A stretch of 47,246 bases of DNA. Source: Acidobacteriota bacterium. Lineage in GTDB: Bacteria > Acidobacteriota > Vicinamibacteria > Marinacidobacterales > Marinacidobacteraceae. Location of the stretch: contig JAJEFG010000064.1 in NCBI GenBank assembly GCA_022820545.1, positions 1 to 47,246 on the forward strand. The letters run 5' to 3'. The position numbers were made by a program, and so were the translations under genes. Positions 9,684-16,387 of this stretch are shown piece after piece. Below the pieces are notes generated by a model. It was not told the DNA's origin, did not search any database, and saw nothing but the letters and a program-made list of their open reading frames with translations. How positions within the stretch are numbered: the first letter of the stretch is position 1; each line of letters begins with the position of its first letter.

Positions 9684-9758
9684 GCCCTCTGGAGCGACGG
9701 TTGCGAACGCGGCGCGGATGGCTTGGCGGAGCAGTGGCGGACGCGGTCCGGAACCCCG

Positions 9759-12152
9759 TCAGAACCGGAACAGACGGGTGAATTTCACCACCAGCGTGCG
9801 GTCGCTGAGCCCGGAAAGGCCGTCGTCGCCGTCGCGGTTCGAACTGAAGACCACGAAGAGGTCGCTCCCGGGCGAGTACTCCCAGCGGAACCGGACGTTT
9901 GCGGAAACCAGTTGGGCGGCCGAGTTGTACTGGACGAGGGCGCCCAGGAAGCTGCGGGGCGAGACGGTGTAGGTCGCCCGGAGGCGGCTCACCTGCGCCG
10001 TCACGTCGCCCCCGGGCACCGTGATCCAGTTGAGGCTGATGTTCGGCTCCAGGGAGAAGCGCTGGTTCACCTCGGCGCGTCCCCAGTACATGACCTCCTG
10101 CCGGGCGCCTCCGAAGAAATCCCCGAACTCGTAGCGGAACATGCCCGAGAACTTGCGGTGGGACCCCATCCGGATCCGCACCCCGGTCCGCGAGAACTTG
10201 TAGTTCCCGGCGGGCACCGCGACCTCGTCCGAGAGGTCGAAGCCCTCGAGGAGGCGCTCCTCGGTCACGGTGTGGTCGAACATGAGGCGATCGCTGCTCT
10301 CGAAGATGGCGCGCGCGTTGAGCGTGTACTCCTGCGTCTCCATCTCGCCGTCGGGCCGGTCGTAGCGGTTCGCCTCGACCTCGAACTCGAACTGCCGGAT
10401 CGCCTCGATGCTCCGGGGGCGCGGCCCGAACAGGAACGAACCGCCGTTCTTGGTGAAGTCCCGCCGGCGGACGAAGCCCATCCCGGGGTTGAAGTCCTCG
10501 CCCAGGTAGAGGCGCTGCAGCTCGACGTCGATCAGGTCGGTGTCGTAGCGGAACTGGCCCATGTAGCTGGCGGCCTGGTGCCCGGTCTCGACCCCGGGCT
10601 CGCTGGTGGCCATGTAGAAGGTGTCGAACCGGATGTTCTCCGTCGGGGCGAAGTTGCCGTCCACGCCGTAGAGGGAGTTGGACCCGGAGTGGCCGGCCGC
10701 GTGGTTCCGGTGGGTGGCGATGACCCCGATGTTGGACCGCGCGAACAGGTCCCGCTTCACCCGGAAGGCGCTGAAGTTCGTGCCCTGGTAGTCGAGGGCG
10801 CCGACTTCGCCCGTCTGGATGTTCATCAGACCCATCTGGTAGGCGCCGGCCCGGCCGTGCATGCGGGCGCCGCCCACGATCGGCACCGCGCTGCCTCCCG
10901 AGATCCCGATGGTCCGGCTGAAGAACGGGATGGGAACGTCGGTCGGGCCGCCGAAGAAGCGGGTCTCCCGGCCGCCGAAGTCGAACACCCCCTGCCCTTC
11001 GAGGAAGAACTCGCGCTTTTCGGGGTAGAACAGGCTGAAGCGGCTCAGGTTGACCTGGGTCTCGTCGTCCTCCACCTGCGCGAAGTCGGTGTTCCAGGTG
11101 ACGTCGGCGGTGAGTCCGTCGGTGACGCCGAACTTGAAGTCGCCGCCGAAGTCGCCGGACCACTCGTTGTTGATGTCGCGCAGGGGAACGTTGCTCTGGG
11201 AGCCGATGACGTAGGGCTTCAGCTCCATCCGGCGCGAGCCGGCGGGCGCCTCGAGACCCACGAGCGTCGCCGCGTTCGAGAGCCTGAGCAGCGCGAACCG
11301 GTCGTACGCCTGCGGCGTGGGGGTGAAGAACACCTGTTCGTTGTTGTGCTTGATGCGGCGGCGGAAGTTGATCCCCCAGATCTGGGGCCCCCCGGCTGCA
11401 TAGCGGAGCGACCGGAAGGGAATCCGGATCTCCACGGTATAGCGGTCGTCGAGGCGCTCGGTGTTGACCCACCAGACCGTGTTCCAGTCGCTGTTGGTGT
11501 TCCGTTCGTCGGTCACCTGCGCGTCGAACAGCGCGCCCTGCGCGTTCGTGTGGAACAGGAAGCCGTTCCGCCGGTCGTAGAAGGTGTCGAGGATGACCGA
11601 GAAGCTGTCGCCCCAGTCGATGTTCCGCTGGTCGCGCCGCATCTCGTTGGCCATCAGCAGCTCCGGATGGTGCTCTTCGAGTTCGGCGGCGACGTAGAGG
11701 CTGTCCGCGTCGTAAAAGACCCAGACGCGGGTGGACTCCGTGACCGGGGCGCCTTCGTTCGGCTCCTGTTGGGTGAAGCCGTCGGCCGCCGGCACCTGGT
11801 CGTACACCGGGTCATCCAGCACCCCGTCCACGGTGAGCGGCTCGGAGAGCCGGAACGCGCGGAGGGTTACCCGGCCGTCGGCGTCCCGGCTGACGGCCTC
11901 GCCGGCAGCCGGCGCGGGCGGGCCGAGGATGCGGTCCGCCATGGACGAATCGAGGTCCTGCTGGCTGGCGGCGAGCTGTCCCGAGCCGCGGGAGGAGACG
12001 CCGAGGTCGTCCTGGAGCTGCCGGTCCGGGGGCGGAGCGGCGCCATCCTGGGCGGCGGCGCTGCCGGCTGCGAGGACCGCGGCGGCAAGTACGAAAACGC
12101 CGGGCGCGACAATCCCCCACGCGCGCCTTCCGTTCAGCGATCGACGATTCAA
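9759..12152 (-). CDS. CBM9-like/DUF5916 outer-membrane beta-barrel protein, paralog E (first of array)
   Basis: 797 residues from TTG at 12152. This start places a signal peptide (AWGIVAPGVFVLAAAVLAAG, then AAAQ) at the N-terminus and matches the length of paralogs C and D. The open frame runs on to 12476, but that part crosses the repeat at 12308-12399 and is not protein-like. A CBM9-like domain (VDGVLDDPVYDQVPAADGF, DTFYDRRNGFLFHTNAQG) is followed by the DUF5916 barrel (NTDFAQVEDDETQVNLSRFS) and terminal FTRLFRF. As the first gene of the five-paralog minus-strand array, it is preceded by a TACACT -10-like box (12193-12198) and a CCTCA-GAA-TGAGG hairpin. The family is common as multiple copies in some environmental phyla and is uncharacterised as far as I know. 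Confidence 0.9.
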   Translation of the reverse strand: MNRRSLNGRRAWGIVAPGVFVLAAAVLAAGSAAAQDGAAPPPDRQLQDDLGVSSRGSGQLAASQQDLDSSMADRILGPPAPAAGEAVSRDADGRVTLRAFRLSEPLTVDGVLDDPVYDQVPAADGFTQQEPNEGAPVTESTRVWVFYDADSLYVAAELEEHHPELLMANEMRRDQRNIDWGDSFSVILDTFYDRRNGFLFHTNAQGALFDAQVTDERNTNSDWNTVWWVNTERLDDRYTVEIRIPFRSLRYAAGGPQIWGINFRRRIKHNNEQVFFTPTPQAYDRFALLRLSNAATLVGLEAPAGSRRMELKPYVIGSQSNVPLRDINNEWSGDFGGDFKFGVTDGLTADVTWNTDFAQVEDDETQVNLSRFSLFYPEKREFFLEGQGVFDFGGRETRFFGGPTDVPIPFFSRTIGISGGSAVPIVGGARMHGRAGAYQMGLMNIQTGEVGALDYQGTNFSAFRVKRDLFARSNIGVIATHRNHAAGHSGSNSLYGVDGNFAPTENIRFDTFYMATSEPGVETGHQAASYMGQFRYDTDLIDVELQRLYLGEDFNPGMGFVRRRDFTKNGGSFLFGPRPRSIEAIRQFEFEVEANRYDRPDGEMETQEYTLNARAIFESSDRLMFDHTVTEERLLEGFDLSDEVAVPAGNYKFSRTGVRIRMGSHRKFSGMFRYEFGDFFGGARQEVMYWGRAEVNQRFSLEPNISLNWITVPGGDVTAQVSRLRATYTVSPRSFLGALVQYNSAAQLVSANVRFRWEYSPGSDLFVVFSSNRDGDDGLSGLSDRTLVVKFTRLFRF

Positions 12153-12169
12153 GACCCCAGCGTCCCGTT

Positions 12170-12182
12170 CCTCAGAATGAGG
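12170..12182. promoter_or_regulatory. Small inverted repeat in the paralog E leader
   Basis: CCTCA-GAA-TGAGG, a perfect 5-base inverted repeat about 18 bases upstream of the TTG start. The TGAGG arm contains the only Shine-Dalgarno-like purine stretch nearby, so the hairpin could affect translation of the first array gene. Confidence 0.35.
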
Positions 12183-12192
12183 ATCAACGCGC

Positions 12193-12198
12193 AGTGTA
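12193..12198 (-). promoter_or_regulatory. Putative -10 box for the DUF5916 array
   Basis: TACACT on the minus strand about 40 bases upstream of the TTG start of paralog E. No convincing -35 is seen. Confidence 0.3.
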
Positions 12199-12307
12199 CC
12201 GGGTATGTTCCCTCCATTCCGAACGCGTTCCGGGAGAGGCCCGAACCGCGAAAACGGCGGCCCGTCCGGATGGCGCGACGGCCTCGAGCGCCGGCTCGAT
12301 GCCGGCC

Positions 12308-12399
12308 GCTGACCAGAACCACTCCCGAACGGCCAGCGTGGCCCCTGTCGCGCCCCGCTCTGACTGGAGGCGGGGAACCACGCCAGCTCACGGCCGAGA
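12308..12399. repeat. Direct repeat R1, copy a
   Basis: About 92 bases that recur at 13936-14028 in the same orientation with few differences. Both contain CTGACCAGAACCA, GGCCAGCGTGGCCC and GCCAGCTCACGGCC. Read on the minus strand, both give GRELAWFPA-like peptides, but neither is part of a convincing gene. A degenerate GCCGGC-TCGAT-GCCGGC hairpin abuts its left end. The two copies bracket the ATPase gene at 12507-13775. Confidence 0.8.
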
Positions 12400-12443
12400 G
12401 GATTCGCAACTGCGGAACGGAATCTGATGAACCGCCGCACCGT

Positions 12444-12484
12444 AACCTGAGAATCAGCCGACGTTAAACCTGACAATCAGCCGA
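12444..12484. promoter_or_regulatory. Two operator-like direct repeats upstream of the AAA_14 ATPase
   Basis: AACCTGAgAATCAGCCGA at 12444-12461 and AACCTGAcAATCAGCCGA at 12467-12484 match at 17 of 18 positions with a 23-base period, about two helical turns. The second copy overlaps a -35-like CTGACA (12470-12475) placed 18 bases before the -10-like TACGGT. This looks like a repressor or activator site controlling the next gene. Confidence 0.55.
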
Positions 12485-12493
12485 AAGACCTGT

Positions 12494-12499
12494 TACGGT
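12494..12499 (+). promoter_or_regulatory. Putative -10 box, leaderless type
   Basis: TACGGT ends 7 bases before the GTG of the ATPase at 12507, with CTGACA at 12470-12475 as a possible -35. There is no Shine-Dalgarno. Confidence 0.45.
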
Positions 12500-12506
12500 T
12501 CGGCAA

Positions 12507-13775
12507 GTGCCAGCCCCCGTTCTCTTCCCGCGGTTCACCGATGCGCGTCTGCTGGAATCGCTTGAGGATTCCCCGGTAACCCTGATCCACGGGCCGCGCC
12601 AGTGCGGCAAGACAACGCTGGCCCGCACAGTGGGCCTGGCGCACGGCTACCAGTACATCAGCTTTGACGATCCGGCCGCCCGCCGGGCCGCGACCGAGGA
12701 CCCGATGGGCTTCGCCGCCGGGCTTCCCGAGCGGGTCGTCCTCGACGAGGCGCAGCGCGTCCCGGAACTGTTCGCGGCGCTCAAGCTGAGCGTGGACCGT
12801 GAGCGGAAGCCCGGCCGGTTCGTGCTCACCGGCTCGACGAACGTGCTCCTGATGCCGACGCTGTCCGATTCGCTCGCCGGAAGGATGCAGATCCTTCGCC
12901 TGCATCCGCTGTCGCAGTGCGAGAGCGACTCCGCCGCCTCACGGGGGTTTCTGGACGCGCTGTTCAATAACCGCTTTACGGTCCGTCCGACCGAACGCCT
13001 CGGCGAGGAGCTTGCCGGCCGCATCACGGGAGGGGGCTACCCGGCGGCGCTCCTCCGGCGATCCGCCGGTCGGCGGAGCGCCTGGTACCGTGACTTCGCC
13101 GATACGGTCGTCCAGCGGGACGCCGCCGACATCGCGCGGATTCGTTCGCTCGACGCGCTCCCCCGGCTTCTCGCCGTTGCGGCAGCGGAGAGCGCCTCCC
13201 TGCTGAACGTGAGCCGGCTCGCGTCTTCCTTCCAACTCAGCCCGACCACCATCACGGACTACCTGGCCGTGCTGGAGCGGCTGTTCCTCATCGAACGGGT
13301 GCCGCCGTATCGCCGCAGCCGGAGCGCTCGCGCCGTGAAGACGCCAAAGCTGCATCTCGGTGACACCGGCATCGCGTGCGCACTGCTGCAGTTGGATGAG
13401 GAGGGCGTCCGGGCCGATCGTTCCCTGCTCGGGCATCTGCTCGAGACGTTCGTGTTTCAGGAACTGCGCCGCCAGGCAAGTTGGCGCGAGTGGCCGCTCT
13501 CGTTCCTCCACTTCCGTGACCGGGACGGGGCCGAAGTGGACATCGTGATCGAGAAGAGCGTCCGGGAGATCGCGGGAGTCGAGGTCAAGGCCGCCGCCAC
13601 CGTCAACGCCAGGGACTTCCGCGGACTGCGCGCGCTCCGGGAGAGCGCGGGAGCGGGCTTCGTCGGTGGCGTGGTCCTCTACGACGGAGAACTCAGCCTG
13701 CCGTTCGGGGATCGCCTCCACGCCGTCCCCATCCGCGCCCTGTGGGAAACGCCCACGGCCCCCGGAGCACCGTAA
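12507..13775 (+). CDS. AAA_14 / DUF4143 family ATPase
   Basis: 422 residues. The N-terminal AAA_14 domain has Walker A GPRQCGKTT (residues 29-37) and Walker B VVLDEAQ (D80, E81), followed by a sensor-like TGSTN. The C-terminal DUF4143 domain has the GDTGIACALLQ and LLGHLLETFVFQEL blocks, then a PD-(D/E)XK-like element (GAEVDIVIE ... GVEVKAAATV). These two-domain proteins are widespread orphans in mobile or accessory DNA; their role is not settled. The GTG start lies 7 bases after a -10-like box, and the 23-base-period direct repeats upstream suggest tight control. The gene sits between two copies of repeat R1, which hints that gene and flanks may have moved or recombined together. The family call is strong; the function is unknown. 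Confidence 0.9.
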   Translation: MPAPVLFPRFTDARLLESLEDSPVTLIHGPRQCGKTTLARTVGLAHGYQYISFDDPAARRAATEDPMGFAAGLPERVVLDEAQRVPELFAALKLSVDRERKPGRFVLTGSTNVLLMPTLSDSLAGRMQILRLHPLSQCESDSAASRGFLDALFNNRFTVRPTERLGEELAGRITGGGYPAALLRRSAGRRSAWYRDFADTVVQRDAADIARIRSLDALPRLLAVAAAESASLLNVSRLASSFQLSPTTITDYLAVLERLFLIERVPPYRRSRSARAVKTPKLHLGDTGIACALLQLDEEGVRADRSLLGHLLETFVFQELRRQASWREWPLSFLHFRDRDGAEVDIVIEKSVREIAGVEVKAAATVNARDFRGLRALRESAGAGFVGGVVLYDGELSLPFGDRLHAVPIRALWETPTAPGAP

Positions 13776-13935
13776 CGGGGCGCAGGGGAACGACGCGGGG
13801 CTGAGGCGCTGGAAGGGAACCGCTGCCGTCCCCTGCGGAATACGATCCTCAGGCGCCGGAGGTTGTCCTCCGTCGCGCCGCCGCAGCCGGCGCGCCGCCT
13901 CGATGTCGGCCGTCGACGCATGGGGTGGATCGGCT

Positions 13936-14028
13936 GCTGACCAGAACCATTCCGAAAAGGCCAGCGTGGCCCCCGGTCGCGCCCTGCTCCGAATGGCGGC
14001 GGGGAACCAGGCCAGCTCACGGCCCGAG
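13936..14028. repeat. Direct repeat R1, copy b
   Basis: Second copy of the ~92-base repeat at 12308-12399, in the same orientation. It lies after the ATPase gene and at the 3' end of the hypothetical gene starting at 14297 on the minus strand, whose frame runs into it without a stop. Confidence 0.8.
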
Positions 14029-14044
14029 CCGTCGCGCGAGCGTG

Positions 14045-14297
14045 CGGAACGCGCGTGAACACCGCGCAGTGAGGCGGCGCGGGCCTGCGCGCCGACCCGC
14101 TGGCAGCGGGCGTGCAGCACGATTTCGCCGGCTTCGTCCAGCGGATAGGTCACCGGAAGACCGGCGGCGCGAAGGCCCGCAGCGGTGTGGGCGTCGCAAA
14201 CGACCTGGCGCGACGGCAGCGTGCAACCCACGAGGATGGGCCCCATGTCGTCCCGCAGGCCTTCCGGCTCGTAGGGCCAATCAGCGATGGAATCCAC
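14045..14297 (-). CDS. Hypothetical protein, C-terminus probably overrun by repeat R1
   Basis: GTG start at 14297 with AGGGGG about 8 bases upstream. The first ~70 residues have coding-like codon use and look like a real protein (MDSIADWPYEPEGLRDDMGP, then PSRQVVCDAHTAAGLRAAGL and DEAGEIVLHARC). The frame has no stop before it enters repeat R1 and continues antisense through the ATPase to 12939, where it becomes low-complexity. I infer that the real C-terminus was lost when R1 arrived, and mark only the believable part. It is divergent from the gene at 14330 with 32 bases between starts. I do not recognise the family. Confidence 0.4.
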
Positions 14298-14315
14298 GGG
14301 TGTTCCCCCTGACGA

Positions 14316-14321
14316 TAGATT
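14316..14321 (+). promoter_or_regulatory. Putative -10 box, leaderless type
   Basis: TAGATT ends 8 bases before the ATG at 14330. No Shine-Dalgarno is present. Confidence 0.4.
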
Positions 14322-14329
14322 GATCGCCG

Positions 14330-14929
14330 ATGCGGGTCGGGAAAGCCGTCATCGGGGCCTCCGTTCACTATGGCCGGGCCGAGTTGGTCGCTCTGGCGCT
14401 CGAGGGCGGCGCTCCCCGGTTTCTCGGCCGGCGGCGTGTCAGGCTGGTCGCCGACGGTCTCCCGAGCGCGCCCTACCACCACGAGGCGCTGGAACTGGAC
14501 ATCGGGGCGGCAACCGCCCTCGTGGATCGGGTGAGGCGGTCGGTGGCGGACTGCGCCAACGCGGCGATCTCCACCATGCTGGCGACCTGGCGGACCGGGG
14601 TGCTGGTCCTGCCGGCGAGTCCGTATGACCGCCTGCCCGACTCGCTGGAAGAGGTCCTCGGCTCGCGTGCCCTCACCCTCGCCGCCGACGGCATGCTCTA
14701 CCGCGAGTCGCTCGCCCGGGCCGCGTCCGAACTCGGCATGGAGGTACGGAGATACCCGCGCAAGACGGATCCGGCGGCGCTGGCGGCGGAAGCGATGCGA
14801 TTGGACATCGCCGCGGTCAACGCGCTCATCGCCCGGTTCGGCCGCGAGGCGGGAACGCCGTGGCGGAAGGACCACAAGCTGGCGGCGGCCGCGGCGCTCA
14901 GCGTTCTGGGGCGGGAGGTGATCCGGTAG
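14330..14929 (+). CDS. Hypothetical protein, possible RNase H-like fold
   Basis: 199 residues, soluble, no signal peptide, family not recognised. The N-terminus (KAVIGASVHYGRAELVALAL) resembles the first strands of RNase H/RuvC-like folds. The C-terminus carries a conserved-looking KDHKLAAAAALSVLG helix with acidic and His residues that could complete such a site. A middle segment (TWRTGVLVLPASPYDRLPDS) would fit an internal strand. The resemblance is visual only. The gene is divergent from the hypothetical gene at 14297 and has a -10-like TAGATT 8 bases before the ATG. The coding call is good; function is unknown. Confidence 0.7.
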   Translation: MRVGKAVIGASVHYGRAELVALALEGGAPRFLGRRRVRLVADGLPSAPYHHEALELDIGAATALVDRVRRSVADCANAAISTMLATWRTGVLVLPASPYDRLPDSLEEVLGSRALTLAADGMLYRESLARAASELGMEVRRYPRKTDPAALAAEAMRLDIAAVNALIARFGREAGTPWRKDHKLAAAAALSVLGREVIR

Positions 14930-14989
14930 GCCAACGGGTCGAGCCAACGGTCGAAGCCGTCGCGCGGTGAGGATGGATGAAGTCGCGAC

Positions 14990-15050
14990 GTGCGCGGCGC
15001 GGAGCGCCGCGCGTGCCGATCTGGAGATCGGCGTTCCAGGCCGGCGCGCC
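14990..15050 (-). repeat. Two-hairpin GC-rich element
   Basis: Minus strand: lead CGCCGGCCTGGAACG, first hairpin GCCGATCT-CC-AGATCGGC, second hairpin GCGCGGCGC-TCC-GCGCCGCGC (9 perfect pairs). It lies between the hypothetical gene and the tRNA-Val, downstream of the tRNA. Confidence 0.75.
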
Positions 15051-15066
15051 ATACGGACCTTCCGAG

Positions 15067-15138
15067 TGCGCGGTACAGGATTTGAACCTGTGACTTCCTG
15101 CGTGTAAGGCAGGTGCTCTTCCGCTGAGCTAACCGCGC
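15067..15138 (-). tRNA. tRNA-Val (TAC anticodon)
   Basis: Minus-strand cloverleaf of 72 bases. Acceptor GCGCGGT pairs with ACCGCGC, with discriminator A. The D arm is GCTC/GAGC. The anticodon stem CCTGC/GCAGG holds loop CTTACAC, giving anticodon TAC (Val). The T arm ACAGG-TTCAAAT-CCTGT is perfect. CCA is not encoded. No integrase gene lies beside it. Confidence 0.95.
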
Positions 15139-15264
15139 AACTCCCCGCAGGGGCGGGGATTCTCGCAGCAGTGCGGCCACTGTTGAAGAGTCCGGCGGCC
15201 CGCTGCGTAGTTCTCCAGCAGATTCACCGGAACTCCAGAGGATGCCCGCCCGTTAGGAGAGAGC

Positions 15265-16356
15265 ATGAAGCGAAAGTCCCTGCTGCTGTTGCTTGGCGCT
15301 GCGGTCCTCGGCATCGCCGGGGCCGGCGTGTTCGTGATCCCGAACCTGACCCGGGTGAGCGAGGCCCGCGAGATCGCCAGCGAGCCCGAAGAAGCGGCGC
15401 CGACCCCGGTGAGCGTCGCCGAAACGCGGCTCGGTCCGGTCGCCCTCCACCTCACCACCACGTCCGCGGTGGAGGCCGAGCGCACCGCGCAAGTGCTGTC
15501 CGAGACCTCGGGCGTCCTGACCGAGATCAGCGTCCGCGAGGGAGATTCGGTGGCCGCCGGCCACGTGCTGGCGCGGGTGGACGCCCGGGAGCGGCGGCTC
15601 GCCTTCCAGCAGGCCGAACTCCGGCTCTCGCGCGCCGAGTCGGAACTCTCGCGCCAGCAGCGGGCGTTCGAGCAGGACCTGGTGGCCGAGTACGAATACG
15701 AAAAGGCGCGCTTCGACCGGGACCTCGCCGCCTCCGAACTCGAGACCGCCCGCCTCGAACTCGACCGCACCGAGATCCGCGCCCCCTTCGCCGGCAAGGT
15801 GACGGAGGTCCTGCTGGTCGAGGGCGGCCGGCTGGAACCTGCCCAGCACCTGCTGACCCTCGCGGACTTCAACACCCTGGTCGCCCGGCTCTACGTGCCG
15901 GAACGGGACGTGGCGGGGCTCAGGCCCGGCCAGCCGGCCGTGGTCCGTCCAGAATCGGACGCCACCGGAACCGGGATCACCGGGCTCATCCGCGAAGTCA
16001 GCCCCATCGTGGATCCGGGCACCGGCACCGTGAAGGTCACGGTGGCGCTGCCCGCGCCGGCGGGAACGGTCGTGCGGCCCGGTTCCTTCGCCCGGGTCGT
16101 CATCGAGACCGGCCGGCGGGAGAACGCGGTGCTGGCCCCCAAGCGGGCCATCATCCAGAGCGAGACCGGCTCCCACGTCTTCGTGGTCGAGGAAGGCAAG
16201 GCCGTCCGCCGCGAGGTGACCGTGGGGGTGGAGATGGACGGCCCCGAGGGGGCACTCATCGAGCTCGCGGACGGGCTCGCACCCGGGACGCGGATCGTGG
16301 TCGCCGGCCACGGGGCGCTCAATCCCGGCGCCCCGGTCGAAATCCTGAACAACTGA
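15265..16356 (+). CDS. RND efflux periplasmic adaptor (membrane fusion protein)
   Basis: 363 residues. An N-terminal membrane anchor (SLLLLLGAAVLGIAGAGVFV) is followed by a lipoyl half-motif (ISVREGDSVAAGHVLARVD), an alpha-helical hairpin at about residues 110-165 (heptad-like QQAELRLSRAESELSRQQRA) and the second lipoyl half (IRAPFAGKVTEVLLVEGG). Beta-barrel and membrane-proximal domains follow (GLRPGQPAVVRPE, VVRPGSFARVVIETG). It links inner-membrane RND pumps to an outer-membrane factor; none is encoded here. AGGAGAGAGC provides a Shine-Dalgarno for the ATG. It is the first gene of an operon with the two RND permeases, 31 bases before the first. Confidence 0.93.
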   Translation: MKRKSLLLLLGAAVLGIAGAGVFVIPNLTRVSEAREIASEPEEAAPTPVSVAETRLGPVALHLTTTSAVEAERTAQVLSETSGVLTEISVREGDSVAAGHVLARVDARERRLAFQQAELRLSRAESELSRQQRAFEQDLVAEYEYEKARFDRDLAASELETARLELDRTEIRAPFAGKVTEVLLVEGGRLEPAQHLLTLADFNTLVARLYVPERDVAGLRPGQPAVVRPESDATGTGITGLIREVSPIVDPGTGTVKVTVALPAPAGTVVRPGSFARVVIETGRRENAVLAPKRAIIQSETGSHVFVVEEGKAVRREVTVGVEMDGPEGALIELADGLAPGTRIVVAGHGALNPGAPVEILNN

Positions 16357-16387
16357 CCGATCCGCCTTCCGTCCGGAGGACTGTCCC

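Noticed and set aside
10..12467. Long plus-strand open frames antisense to the DUF5916 array (up to 914 codons)
   Set aside because: They are Val/Glu/Pro/Gly/Arg-rich, lack domains and signal peptides, and mirror the minus-strand genes; they are expected by-products of high GC.
12939..14297. Full 452-codon reading of the gene starting at 14297
   Set aside because: Beyond about 14045 it crosses repeat R1 and then runs antisense through the AAA_14 ATPase; only the N-terminal part looks coding.
14990..15138. tRNA-Val as an integration site (att) for a mobile element
   Set aside because: No integrase, no duplicated tRNA 3' end was found in the window, and the neighbouring repeat belongs to the dispersed family.
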